64,000 bases of DNA from Flavobacterium sp. MFBS3-15 (GCF_026107645.2 NZ_JAPCHV010000003.1:124001-188000), one strand, 5' to 3'. Counted from the stretch's first letter, positions 50,432-59,714 are shown. The notes: a model not told the origin generated them from the sequence alone. Made by a program: numbers and translations.

Positions 50432-52738
50432 ATGAACCAGGATTATATACTACCGGACAATTGGTCAATCATCGAAGAGGGATTTGATGCGGAAAGGGTT
50501 GAATCTTCCGAAAGTTTATTCAGCATAGGCAACGGCGCCATGGGACAACGCGCCAATTTTGAAGAAAGCTACTCCGGGCATACGTTTCAGGGCAGCTACA
50601 TAGCCGGCGTTTATTATCCTGACAAAACCAAAGTGGGCTGGTGGAAAAACGGCTACCCCGAATATTTTGCCAAGGTGCTCAACGCGCCCAACTGGATAGG
50701 CATCGACATAGAGATAAACGGCGAAAGCCTCGACCTTGCCAAATGCGAAGTGAAAAACTTCAGGCGCGAGCTCAACATGCAGGAAGGCTGGTACAACCGT
50801 TCGTTTGAAGCCACATTGCAAAACGGGACGGAAGTTTCGGTAAACGTAACCCGGTTTCTTTCGCTTGAGGCGGATGAGTTGGGCGTCATCAACTATGAGG
50901 TGAAGCCACTCAACCGTGCCGCGCAAATTACTTTCAAACCCTATGTGGATGCCGGCGTAAAAAACATGGATGCCAACTGGGAAGAGAAGTTTTGGGAACC
51001 GCTCGATGTGCAGCATTCGGGCAGCGAAGCGTTTGTAACGGCACGTACGTTCAAGACGCATTTTAACGCCTGTACTTTCATGCACAACAGCATTTTGCTC
51101 AATGGTAATGATGTAGAAATACTTCCGGCGAATGCCGAAGCAGGAGATGACAAAGTACAGTTTAGCTATATTATAGAAGCCAACCAAAATGATACAGCTG
51201 CCATCGTGAAATTTGGCGGATATACCGTATCGATGAACCATGATAAGGACAATCTTGTTGCTGCCGCCAAAAAAGTTATCGCCGATGCGAAAGCCAGGGG
51301 TTACGATACATTGCTGGACGAACAGAAAGCAGCATGGGCATCGATTTGGGAAATGGCCGACATTACTATAGAAGGCGATGTAGAGGCACAGCAGGGCATA
51401 CGTTTCAATATTTTCCAGCTGAACCAAACCTATTTGGGCAAAGACCCTAGGCTCAACATTGGCCCGAAAGGCTTTACCGGAGAAAAATATGGCGGGAGCA
51501 CCTACTGGGATACCGAGGCCTACTGCATACCGTTTTACATGGCGACCAAAGACCAGCAGGTGGCACGCAACCTGTTGACCTATCGTTACAACCAACTGGG
51601 CAAAGCAATAGAAAATGCGGCCAAGCTGGGCTTTACCAACGGCGCCGCGCTCTACCCAATGGTAACCATGAATGGCGAGGAATGCCACAACGAATGGGAA
51701 ATTACTTTTGAAGAAATACACCGCAATGGTGCGATCGCCTTTGCCATTTATAACTATTACCGCTTTACCGGTGACTACAGTTACATCCCCGAAAAAGGAC
51801 TGGAAGTGCTCATCGGTATCGCACGCTTCTGGCAGCAGCGGGCAACATTCTCAGCGAACAGGAATAAATTTGTGATCCTTGGCGTAACCGGCCCGAACGA
51901 GTATGAGAACAACGTAAACAATAACTTCTACACCAACTATATAGCCAAATGGTGCATCGACTATGCCGTGGAGCAGATAGCCAGGGTTAGTGAGGAGTAT
52001 CCGGCAGATCATGACCGCATCATGGAAAAAGTGAACCTTGATGCCGCAGAGATACTGCGCTGGAAAAATGTGGCTGACAACATGTACTTCCCGTACTCGG
52101 AGGAGTTCGGCGTGTACCTGCAGCAGGACAACTTCCTGGATAAGGAACTGGTTAAGGTCGCGGAGCTTGATCCGGCACAGCGCCCCATCAACCAGAAATG
52201 GAGCTGGGACAGGATACTTCGTTCGCCGTACATCAAGCAGGCCGACGTGCTGCAGGGCTTCTATTTCTTTGAAGATCATTTTACAAAGGAGCAACTAGAG
52301 AAACATTTTGACTTCTATGAGCCGTTGACGGTACATGAGTCGTCGCTGTCACCGTGCGTACATTCCATTCAGGCAGCAGTATTGGGCAGGATGGAACAGG
52401 CATATACTTTTTATTTAAGGACATCGCGCCTTGACCTTGACGATTATAACAAAGAGGTAAAGGAAGGCCTGCACATTACCAGCATGGCCGGAACGTGGAT
52501 GAGCATTGTGGAAGGTTTTGGCGGCATGCGTGTAAAGAATGACATGCTGCATTTCGAGCCGAGGATCCCGGCACAGTGGGAAGGCTACTCGTTCAAGATC
52601 AACTTCCGCAACCAGGTGCTTAAGGTATCAGTACACGCGGGCGAAACGAATTTTACACTGGAAGGCGACCACGAACTAACCGTTGTAGTGAACGGCAAAG
52701 AAGTAACCGTGGAACCTAATACATTAGTGACGGTTTAG
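50432..52738 (+). CDS. GH65 maltose phosphorylase
   Basis: 768 residues, the family length. N-terminal beta-sandwich (about 1-270), helical (alpha/alpha)6 barrel (about 320-680) and C-terminal beta domain. NGEECHNEWEITFEEIHRNG (residues about 414-433) carries the catalytic Glu region. It splits maltose with phosphate into glucose and beta-glucose 1-phosphate. The maltose assignment rests on the neighbours (pgmB, MFS, Sus genes); trehalose or kojibiose phosphorylase would have similar sequence. Intergenic repeats begin at its stop codon. Confidence 0.93.
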   Translation: MNQDYILPDNWSIIEEGFDAERVESSESLFSIGNGAMGQRANFEESYSGHTFQGSYIAGVYYPDKTKVGWWKNGYPEYFAKVLNAPNWIGIDIEINGESLDLAKCEVKNFRRELNMQEGWYNRSFEATLQNGTEVSVNVTRFLSLEADELGVINYEVKPLNRAAQITFKPYVDAGVKNMDANWEEKFWEPLDVQHSGSEAFVTARTFKTHFNACTFMHNSILLNGNDVEILPANAEAGDDKVQFSYIIEANQNDTAAIVKFGGYTVSMNHDKDNLVAAAKKVIADAKARGYDTLLDEQKAAWASIWEMADITIEGDVEAQQGIRFNIFQLNQTYLGKDPRLNIGPKGFTGEKYGGSTYWDTEAYCIPFYMATKDQQVARNLLTYRYNQLGKAIENAAKLGFTNGAALYPMVTMNGEECHNEWEITFEEIHRNGAIAFAIYNYYRFTGDYSYIPEKGLEVLIGIARFWQQRATFSANRNKFVILGVTGPNEYENNVNNNFYTNYIAKWCIDYAVEQIARVSEEYPADHDRIMEKVNLDAAEILRWKNVADNMYFPYSEEFGVYLQQDNFLDKELVKVAELDPAQRPINQKWSWDRILRSPYIKQADVLQGFYFFEDHFTKEQLEKHFDFYEPLTVHESSLSPCVHSIQAAVLGRMEQAYTFYLRTSRLDLDDYNKEVKEGLHITSMAGTWMSIVEGFGGMRVKNDMLHFEPRIPAQWEGYSFKINFRNQVLKVSVHAGETNFTLEGDHELTVVVNGKEVTVEPNTLVTV

Positions 52739-52772
52739 CCCCCTAACCCCCGAAGGGGGAACAGCTCCACTC
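52737..52772. repeat. CCCCCGAAGGGGG hairpin repeat
   Basis: AGCCCCCTAACCCCCGAAGGGGGAA matches 19795-19819 with one change (G/A). It begins inside the GH65 stop codon. Confidence 0.75.
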
Positions 52773-52792
52773 AGACCTGCAAATGAGTCAGC

Positions 52793-52871
52793 CGGCAAGA
52801 GTGTAGCTTCCCCCTCTGTCATTGCGAGGAGGAACGACGAAGCAACCTGAGAGGGGGTTGGGGGTGAGGAC
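52793..52871 (+). repeat. CGGCAAGAGTGTAGC repeat interrupted by a second repeat
   Basis: CGGCAAGAGTGTAGCTTCCCCCTCT and GAGAGGGGGTTGGGGGTGAGGA match the two halves of 52916-52968. Between them lies GTCATTGCGAGGAGGAACGA and the following GAAGC of the 33967 family (19-mer at 52825-52843). Confidence 0.75.
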
Positions 52872-52915
52872 TAAAGATTACAAACAAATAACTATATCTC
52901 ACTTTCAGAGTGATT

Positions 52916-52968
52916 CGGCAAGAGTGTAGCTCACTCCCCTCTCCTTTGGAGAGGGGTTGGGGGTGAGG
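52916..52968 (+). repeat. CGGCAAGAGTGTAGC repeat, uninterrupted copy
   Basis: CGGCAAGAGTGTAGCTC, a CCTCTCCTTTGGAGAGG hairpin, then GGTTGGGGGTGAGG. Inverse copy at 19145-19199. It ends about 33 bp before the start of the next gene. Confidence 0.75.
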
Positions 52969-53001
52969 CCGGAAAGGTTTAGGGTGAGGACCAAACAAAC
53001 T

Positions 53002-54837
53002 ATGAAGAAATTACTATTACTGCTATTAGCAACAACCACCGCCTTCGCGCAGATTGATCGCGTCGAGCCCCCATTTTGGTATGCCGGGATGCACAATCCC
53101 GAATTGCAGGTGATGTTCTACGGGAAAAACATTGCGCAGTACACGCCATCGGTAAGCAATGGCGTGGTGATCAATAATGTGGTGAAGACCGAAAACCCGA
53201 ACTACATTTTCGTGACCATCGATACTAAAAACGTAACGGCGCAGCAGCTGACCTTTTCTTTTAAAAATGACAAGGGGAAAGCGGCATTTACACAAAAGTA
53301 TGACCTGAAGGCACGCAGGGCAGGGTCGGCCACACGCGAAAGCTTTACATCTGCAGACATGATGTACCTGCTGATGCCCGACCGTTTTGCTAATGGCGAT
53401 GCCAAAAATGACAACACTAATAATACTACCGAAAAGGCCGAACGCACCAATCCTAACGGGCGTCATGGCGGTGATATAAAGGGTATCATCGATCATTTGG
53501 ATTATATACACGAGCTAGGCGCTACGGCTATATGGAGCACGCCGCTTTGTGAGGATAACGACCCACGCGGCTCGTATCACGGGTATGGACAGAGCGATGT
53601 GTACAAAATTGACCCACGCTACGGTACCAATGAAGATTATGTAAAGCTTTCGGGTGAACTGAAAAAACGCGGCATGAAGCTGGTAATGGATTATGTGACC
53701 AACCACTGGGGCGCGCAGCACTGGATGTACAAAGACCTGCCTACCTACGAATGGGTGCACCAGTTTCCGGGCTATTCGCAGTCCAACTACCGTATGACCA
53801 CGCAATTTGACCCGAATGCCTCAAAAGTCGATGCCCGCCAGTGCATGGACGGATGGTTTGTGCCGAGCATGCCCGACCTGAACCAAAGCAACCCGCTGGT
53901 GCTGAAATACCTTAAGCAGAACGCGATATGGTGGATAGAGTATGCCGATCTTGACGGCTTCCGCGTGGATACCTATTCATACAACGACAAAGAGGGCATT
54001 GCCAAATGGACCAAAGCCATCACTGACGAATACCCGTACTTCAATATTGTGGGTGAGGTGTGGATGCACGACCAGGCACAGATGTCGTACTGGCAAAAGG
54101 ACAGCAAAATCGCGGCGATACAGAGCTACAACTCCTACCTGCCAAGCGTGATGGATTTTACCCTGCACGATGCCTTCGGCAACGTGTTCAACGAGGACCA
54201 GGCCGGGTGGGACAGCGGTATGCAAAAGGTATACGACAACTTTGCGAACGACTTTTTGTACGCCGACATCAACAACATACTGACGTTTGTAGAGAATCAC
54301 GACACAGGGCGTTTTAACCAAAACTACAGGAACGACTTCAACAAGTACCGCATGGGCATGACACTGCTGGCAACGGTAAGGGGAATCCCGCAGCTGTACT
54401 ATGGCAGCGAAATTGGCATGGCAGGCGACAAGGGCAAGGGCGATGGCGACATCCGCAGGGATTTTCCGGGCGGGTGGCCGGGCGATGCAGCTAATGCGTT
54501 TACCAAAGCAGGCCGTACTGCCGAACAGCAGCAGTTTTTTGACGTGACTTCGAAGCTGTTCAACTGGAGGAAAGGCAAAACCGTGATCCATAATGGTAAG
54601 ATGATGCATTACCTGCCGCACGATAACGTGTATGTATACTTCCGTTACAACGACAAGGAAACCGTAATGGTGGTGCTGAACAATTCGGCGGATGCCAAAA
54701 CTATCGGTACTGCGCGCTTTGCGGAAAGGCTTAACGGCTTTAGCAGCGGCAAGGATGTACTGACAGGCAAAGCGGTTGATGTGACCAAGGATATTACGCT
54801 GGAAGCAAAATCGGTGTTGGTGCTGGAGTTAAAGTAG
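53002..54837 (+). CDS. susA: SusA-like GH13 neopullulanase/cyclomaltodextrinase
   Basis: 611 residues from the ATG at 53002 (MKKLLLLLLATTTAFAQ, signal peptide). The N-terminal domain (about 18-115, IDRVEPPFWYAGMHNPELQV) is the cyclomaltodextrinase-type N domain, followed by the GH13 barrel (about 130-520) and a C-terminal beta domain. Asp323 (GFRVDTYSY), Glu352 (VGEVW) and Asp434 (ENHDTGRF) form the triad. With no sorting domain and no lipobox it should be periplasmic, cutting imported oligosaccharides to maltose. Confidence 0.94.
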   Translation: MKKLLLLLLATTTAFAQIDRVEPPFWYAGMHNPELQVMFYGKNIAQYTPSVSNGVVINNVVKTENPNYIFVTIDTKNVTAQQLTFSFKNDKGKAAFTQKYDLKARRAGSATRESFTSADMMYLLMPDRFANGDAKNDNTNNTTEKAERTNPNGRHGGDIKGIIDHLDYIHELGATAIWSTPLCEDNDPRGSYHGYGQSDVYKIDPRYGTNEDYVKLSGELKKRGMKLVMDYVTNHWGAQHWMYKDLPTYEWVHQFPGYSQSNYRMTTQFDPNASKVDARQCMDGWFVPSMPDLNQSNPLVLKYLKQNAIWWIEYADLDGFRVDTYSYNDKEGIAKWTKAITDEYPYFNIVGEVWMHDQAQMSYWQKDSKIAAIQSYNSYLPSVMDFTLHDAFGNVFNEDQAGWDSGMQKVYDNFANDFLYADINNILTFVENHDTGRFNQNYRNDFNKYRMGMTLLATVRGIPQLYYGSEIGMAGDKGKGDGDIRRDFPGGWPGDAANAFTKAGRTAEQQQFFDVTSKLFNWRKGKTVIHNGKMMHYLPHDNVYVYFRYNDKETVMVVLNNSADAKTIGTARFAERLNGFSSGKDVLTGKAVDVTKDITLEAKSVLVLELK

Positions 54838-54840
54838 TAA

Positions 54841-54963
54841 GGGGAAGCGAAGCGTCCTTTGTGATCTTAAACGTTCAGCTTAGTGTTCCATGTGGAAGCC
54901 TTTGTGCCCCTTGTGGTAAAAAATATGGGCTTTGGAAACTATGTACCTATGTGGTTAAAAGAC
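54841..54963. repeat. Partial copy of the CCTATGTGGTTAA element
   Basis: CTATGTACCTATGTGGTTAA (54939-54958) equals the right arm of 13773-13932. The left part has related CTTTGTGCCCCTTGTGG and GAAGCGAAGCG strings but no inverted arm, so the element is one-sided. Confidence 0.6.
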
Positions 54964-54983
54964 TAAAACCAAACAAACTGAAT

Positions 54984-56423
54984 ATGAAAAAAACAATATT
55001 ATCCCTCATGGCGTTGGCAATTATTGCCGCTGGCTGCAAGGAGGAGAAAAAAGAGGAAGTAAAGGAAACCGCCCAAACGGAAACCCTTGCCCCTGTAAGC
55101 GATGCCGTAATGGAGAACAGCGTGATCTATGAGGCGAACATCCGCAACTACTCGAAGGAAGGGACGTTCAATGCATTCACCAAAGACATCCCGGAGCTGA
55201 AAAAGCTGGGCGTAAAGGTGATATGGCTGATGCCAATATATCCTATCTCTATGAAGAACAGGAAGGCTACGGGCGACTTGTCGGTTGAGGACATCAAAGA
55301 TCCTAAGGAGCGGGAAAAATACCTGGGCAGCTATTATGCCATTACGGATTATACTGCCATCAACCCTGATTTGGGTACACTGGAGGATTTCCAGCAGCTG
55401 ATAAAGACCGCCCACGACAACGGCATGTATGTGATACTCGACTGGGTAGCCAACCACACGGGCTGGGACCACAAGTGGATCACGGAGCACCCGGAATACT
55501 ATCACAAGAATGCCAAGGGCGAAGTGACCGACCCGCTGAACCCTGAAACCGGCAAAAGCTGGGGATGGACCGATGTTGCCCACCTGGACTATACCAGCAA
55601 AGTCCTCTACGAGCCGATGATGAAGGAAATGCTGTACTGGGTAAAGGAGCAGAACGTGGACGGCTTCCGTTGTGATGTGGCCGATAATGTGCCTACGGAG
55701 TTTTGGGATTATACCATCCCGAAACTGAAGGCCGTGAAACCCGTTTTCATGCTGATGGAAAGCGACAAGGAATACCTTTTTAAAGGGCAGTTCGATATGG
55801 GCTACGGCTGGGTGGCGCACCACTTGATGAACGACGTAGCCAAAGGCAAAAAACCGGTTGCCGACCTGAAAAAGTTCCTTGCAGAAAGGCCCGGGAAATA
55901 TGAGGCCGATGACATCTTCATGAACTTTACCACCAACCACGACGAGAATGCCTGGAACGGTACCGAGTATGAAAGGCTGGGCGATGGGGCAGAAGCCTTT
56001 GCTGCCATGACCTACGTAATGCCGGGAATGCCGCTCATTTATACCGGGCAGGAATATGATGTGAAGAAACGCCTCAAATTCTTTGAACAGGACCCTATCG
56101 ACAAGAATAAAGGGAAGATGTTTGCCATTTATGAAAAACTTGGTAAATTGAAGAACGAAAACCCGGCACTGAACGGCGGCAAAAACCCTGCATCGTTCAA
56201 ATTGCTGGAAACATACGATAAAGAGCCATTGATCGCTTTCGAGCGTGAAAAGGATGGCAAAAAAGTGATTTATGTGGCTAACCTTGAAGGTGCACCCATT
56301 ACGTTCAACATCCCTGTAGAGGGAGGGGAATACACCAACTACATGACCGGTGAGAAAGTTACATTTACCACTAACCAGAAGATAGAGGCCGAACCCTGGC
56401 AGTACTGGATATTGACAAAATAA
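54984..56423 (+). CDS. Lipoprotein GH13 alpha-amylase
   Basis: 479 residues from the ATG at 54984. Lipoprotein signal MKKTILSLMALAIIAAGC, then KEEKKEE, a Lys-acidic sequence resembling the surface lipoprotein export signal. GH13 barrel: Asp231 (GFRCDVADN), Glu259 (LMESDKE), Asp320 (TTNHDENAW). It is compact, with no accessory binding domain. Likely a cell-surface amylase like SusG. Closed by a terminator. Confidence 0.92.
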   Translation: MKKTILSLMALAIIAAGCKEEKKEEVKETAQTETLAPVSDAVMENSVIYEANIRNYSKEGTFNAFTKDIPELKKLGVKVIWLMPIYPISMKNRKATGDLSVEDIKDPKEREKYLGSYYAITDYTAINPDLGTLEDFQQLIKTAHDNGMYVILDWVANHTGWDHKWITEHPEYYHKNAKGEVTDPLNPETGKSWGWTDVAHLDYTSKVLYEPMMKEMLYWVKEQNVDGFRCDVADNVPTEFWDYTIPKLKAVKPVFMLMESDKEYLFKGQFDMGYGWVAHHLMNDVAKGKKPVADLKKFLAERPGKYEADDIFMNFTTNHDENAWNGTEYERLGDGAEAFAAMTYVMPGMPLIYTGQEYDVKKRLKFFEQDPIDKNKGKMFAIYEKLGKLKNENPALNGGKNPASFKLLETYDKEPLIAFEREKDGKKVIYVANLEGAPITFNIPVEGGEYTNYMTGEKVTFTTNQKIEAEPWQYWILTK

Positions 56424-56430
56424 TGACACA

Positions 56431-56460
56431 GGCCGCGGTGCCCAAGCCGCGGCTTTTTTA
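56431..56460 (+). terminator. Terminator of the GH13 pair
   Basis: GCCGCGG (56432-56438) pairs with CCGCGGC (56447-56453), then TTTTTT. Confidence 0.92.
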
Positions 56461-56471
56461 TACTTTATTAA

Positions 56472-56485
56472 CTAAAACGTTTTCT
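56472..56485. promoter_or_regulatory. LacI-type operator 3
   Basis: CTAAAACGTTTTCT, 12 of 14 match to CGAAAACGTTTTCG, 23 bp before the SusF-like gene. It shares the exact AAAACGTTTT core of operator 1, 10.5 kb away. Confidence 0.6.
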
Positions 56486-56507
56486 TTAATTTTTAAAAAC
56501 CTATTCT

Positions 56508-57650
56508 ATGATCAAAAAATTACTTTTTTCAGCAGCGGTATTCATGGCGGGTACTGCAATGATGTTTGCGCAAAACATCGGGATTATTGGCGATGCAACT
56601 CCGGGCGTATGGGCAACGGATACAGACATGCAGACAACAGACGGCGTTATTTACACGCTTGAAAACTTTACCCTTACGAATGGTACGGTAAAATTCAGGG
56701 AAAATGACTCATGGACAAACAACTGGGGTGGCACTACATGGCCTTCGGGAACAGGTGTTTTCAACAGTTCGAACAACATTCCGTCACAGCCGGGTGTTTA
56801 CAACATTACGTTTAACCGTACAACACTGGAGTATAACTTTGAAGATGCGGGTAACTTTGACGATGTTGACGTAATGATTGGAGCTACTGCAGTATCTATG
56901 TTTACTTTGGATGGCACTACCTACACGGCAAACAATGTGGTTTTTGAAAATCCGGGCATGGTAACATTCCGTTTTAACGGCAGTGAGTCCTGGGGTGGTG
57001 CTGCATTCCCGGCAGGTACGGCAACTATGGGCGGGGCTGCCATATCGGTTCCGGCGAACAGCTATAATGTTACGTACAATGCAGATACTCATGCCTATGC
57101 CTTTAACTTTGTTATCATCAGTATTACGGGTGATGCTGTAGGCGGATGGGGTAACGTTGACATAGACATGCAAACTGCTGACGGTATTAATTATACGGTA
57201 AACGATGTAACATTTACAGCAGCTGAGTGGAAATTCAGGCTGAACCACGATTGGGGTGTAACATGGGGTAATGCAACATTTCCTTCAGGTACTGTAACTG
57301 TAGTAGGCAACGGTGGCAATATCATGGCTACAGCAGGTACTTATGATGGTACTTTCAACAGGTCGACAGGTGATTTTGCTTTTACAGAATCGACCAACAG
57401 CACTAAAGATTTCAATTCAAAATCCATCACGGTTTACCCTAACCCATCAAACAGCGTATGGAACTTCAATGCGGGCAGCAACACCATATCTTCTGTGCAG
57501 ATTATGGATGTAACAGGCAAAACAGTTTACACTGCTGCTGTAAATGCTAACCAGGCTACCGTGAATGTTTCAGGATTTGCTTCAGGGATGTATTTCGCAA
57601 GGCTTACATCGGGCAATGCCACTGAAACGGTAAGGGTGGTTAAGAATTAA
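56508..57650 (+). CDS. SusF-like starch-binding protein with T9SS sorting domain
   Basis: 380 residues, Sec signal MIKKLLFSAAVFMAGTAMMFAQ and no lipobox. Three SusE/F-type modules of ~95 residues: about 23-115 (IGIIGDATPGVWATDTDMQT, KFRENDSWTNNWGG), 118-205 (degenerate start, FRFNGSESWGG) and 206-300 (ITGDAVGGWGNVDIDMQTAD, KFRLNHDWGVTWGN). A T9SS type A domain follows (about 305-380, ITVYPNPSNSVWNF to ETVRVVKN). So it is a starch-binding protein put on the surface by T9SS instead of a lipid anchor. It has its own operator and terminator. Confidence 0.92.
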   Translation: MIKKLLFSAAVFMAGTAMMFAQNIGIIGDATPGVWATDTDMQTTDGVIYTLENFTLTNGTVKFRENDSWTNNWGGTTWPSGTGVFNSSNNIPSQPGVYNITFNRTTLEYNFEDAGNFDDVDVMIGATAVSMFTLDGTTYTANNVVFENPGMVTFRFNGSESWGGAAFPAGTATMGGAAISVPANSYNVTYNADTHAYAFNFVIISITGDAVGGWGNVDIDMQTADGINYTVNDVTFTAAEWKFRLNHDWGVTWGNATFPSGTVTVVGNGGNIMATAGTYDGTFNRSTGDFAFTESTNSTKDFNSKSITVYPNPSNSVWNFNAGSNTISSVQIMDVTGKTVYTAAVNANQATVNVSGFASGMYFARLTSGNATETVRVVKN

Positions 57651-57672
57651 TTTTTTCATTGTTATTTAGATA

Positions 57673-57701
57673 GCCCCGGAGTTTTTGCTTCGGGGTTTTT
57701 T
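57673..57701 (+). terminator. Terminator of the SusF-like gene
   Basis: CCCCGGAG (57674-57681) pairs with CTTCGGGG (57688-57695, one G-T pair), then TTTTTT. Confidence 0.88.
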
Positions 57702-57766
57702 ATTGCTCCTGTTTTACATTTTTTCTAATTGGCTGCGAAATCCTACCTTTACAAAAAAACTTTGAT

Positions 57767-58444
57767 ATGCTAAAAATAGGCCATCGCGGCGCTAAGGCCC
57801 ACTTGCCCGAAAATACGATGGCATCTTTCCAAAAGGCGCTCGACCTGGGCGTTGACGGCCTCGAGCTTGATGTGCACGTTTGCGCTACGGGCGAGCTGGT
57901 CGTGATCCACGATTTTACGGTAGACCGCACCACCAACGGCAGCGGCGAAGTGCATAAGATGACACTGGCCGGGCTGAAGCATCTGGTGGTGGAAGGCAGC
58001 CATACCATTCCCACGCTGAGCGAGGTAATGACGCTGTGCAAAGGCAGGTGCAAAGTAAACATTGAAATGAAGGGGAGGCACACCGCAATACCTGTGAATG
58101 ATTTCATTATGCATTTGGTTAAAAAAGGAGGCTGGCGTTATGATGACCTGATTGTGTCGAGTTTCCAAAGAGAAGAACTCGAGGCGATAGGCAGGCTCAA
58201 TCCCGATATTTATCTTGGAATACTCACACAGGCCAGTATGAAAGAGGCGTGGGACTGGGCAGAAGAATTTAAGGCTAAAGCCATACACCCGCACTTTTCG
58301 CTGCTTACGGAAAGCAATGTGAAAAAAGCGCAGGAAGCAGGCTACAAAATATACACATGGACCGTGAACGACCCTGACGACATAGCCCGCACGAAAAGCT
58401 ATGGTGTAGACGGGATAATATCTGATTACCCTGAACGCCTATGA
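57767..58444 (+). CDS. Glycerophosphodiester phosphodiesterase
   Basis: 225 residues, cytoplasmic (no signal). HRGAKAHLPENT at the N-terminus, ELDVH and VVIHDFTVDRTT supply the metal and catalytic residues (His6, Arg7, Glu and Asp of ELD, and the following His). It hydrolyses glycerophosphodiesters to glycerol 3-phosphate and an alcohol, as in UgpQ. Its stop overlaps the next start (ATGA), so the two are coupled. Confidence 0.95.
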   Translation: MLKIGHRGAKAHLPENTMASFQKALDLGVDGLELDVHVCATGELVVIHDFTVDRTTNGSGEVHKMTLAGLKHLVVEGSHTIPTLSEVMTLCKGRCKVNIEMKGRHTAIPVNDFIMHLVKKGGWRYDDLIVSSFQREELEAIGRLNPDIYLGILTQASMKEAWDWAEEFKAKAIHPHFSLLTESNVKKAQEAGYKIYTWTVNDPDDIARTKSYGVDGIISDYPERL

Positions 58445-59658
58445 AAAGTTTTGATGTCATAATAGCCGGGGGAGGCGCGGCAGGATTTTTTACCGCGATA
58501 AACATTGCCGAAGCCAATCCTAAACTTAAAGTCGCCATACTGGAACGCGGCAAGGACGTGCTGTCTAAAGTCCGCATATCCGGTGGGGGGCGTTGCAACG
58601 TAACGCACGCCTGCTTTGTGCCGAACGACCTTGTAAAGTTTTACCCAAGAGGCGAAAAGGAATTGCGCGGGCCTTTTAATCGTTTTTGCTCCGGTGATAC
58701 GATTGAATGGTTCGAAAGGCATGGGGTGGAACTCAAGATAGAGGAAGACGGACGGATGTTTCCGGTAACGGACAGTTCGCAAACCATCATCGATTGTTTC
58801 ATGGAGGCAGTAAAAAAGCTGAACATCCCGGTGCTGACAGGCGAGAGCATCCAGTCCTTATACAAAGCAGAATCGCATTGGAAAATAGAAACCAATAAAG
58901 AAGTTTTTGTGGCGGAACATTTAGTTATGGCAACGGGCAGCAATCCCAAAATGTGGGACATGCTGGCGGAACTTGGCCATACGATGATCCCGCCGGTACC
59001 ATCGCTGTTTACCTTTAACATAAAAGACCCGAGGATAAAAGACCTGATGGGCGTTTCGGCGCCGGCATCGGTAAAAGTAAAAAATTCAAAGCTCGAAGCT
59101 TCCGGCCCGCTACTGATAACGCACTGGGGTATGAGCGGCCCCGGAATACTCCGCCTTTCGGCATGGGGTGCACGGGAACTCGCAGCGAAAAATTACCAGT
59201 TCGTTTTACAGGTCAACTGGCTGAACGACATGGGCAGGGACGAATGCCTTGAAGCCCTGAAAGAACTGAAGCAGGGGCAGGCAAAAAAGACGGTAGCTAA
59301 GCAGTCGCCGTTCAATTTCCCCAACCGCTTGTGGCAAAGCCTCGTGTCCGCATCGGGCATTGGTGCCGAAACCCGTTGGGCCGACCTTTCTAAAAACCAT
59401 TTGGACGCATTGGCAGGGCAGTTGGTAAATGGCGAATATAATGTAAACGGCAAGAGCACCTTTAAGGAAGAATTTGTTACTGCGGGAGGCATCATCCTGA
59501 AGGAGGTCAATTTTAAGACGATGGAAAGCAAGTTGCAGGAAAACCTGTACTTTGCGGGCGAGATACTGGATATCGATGCCATAACGGGAGGCTTCAACTT
59601 CCAGAATGCCTGGACAGGAGGTTTCATTGCAGCGGAAAGTATTTGTAAGAAAATTTAA
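58441..59658 (+). CDS. BaiN/HI0933-type FAD-dependent flavoprotein
   Basis: 405 residues. FAD-binding GGGAAGFFTA at 10-19; SKVRISGGGRCNVTH is the signature of the HI0933/BaiN family; LDIDAITGGFNFQNAWTGGF is the C-terminal FAD motif. A cytoplasmic oxidoreductase of unknown substrate. Overlaps the glycerophosphodiesterase gene by 4 bp. Confidence 0.94.
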   Translation: MKSFDVIIAGGGAAGFFTAINIAEANPKLKVAILERGKDVLSKVRISGGGRCNVTHACFVPNDLVKFYPRGEKELRGPFNRFCSGDTIEWFERHGVELKIEEDGRMFPVTDSSQTIIDCFMEAVKKLNIPVLTGESIQSLYKAESHWKIETNKEVFVAEHLVMATGSNPKMWDMLAELGHTMIPPVPSLFTFNIKDPRIKDLMGVSAPASVKVKNSKLEASGPLLITHWGMSGPGILRLSAWGARELAAKNYQFVLQVNWLNDMGRDECLEALKELKQGQAKKTVAKQSPFNFPNRLWQSLVSASGIGAETRWADLSKNHLDALAGQLVNGEYNVNGKSTFKEEFVTAGGIILKEVNFKTMESKLQENLYFAGEILDIDAITGGFNFQNAWTGGFIAAESICKKI

Positions 59659-59714
59659 TTTTTTCACGCAACCGTTTTAGTATTGCAACATCTAAGAATA
59701 AAATTATACACATT

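Noticed and set aside
50516..51721. 401-codon minus-strand ORF
   Set aside because: Antisense to the GH65 gene; the composition is typical of shadow frames.
54999..56429. 476-codon minus-strand ORF
   Set aside because: Antisense to the lipoprotein GH13 gene, with no start region or recognisable domain.
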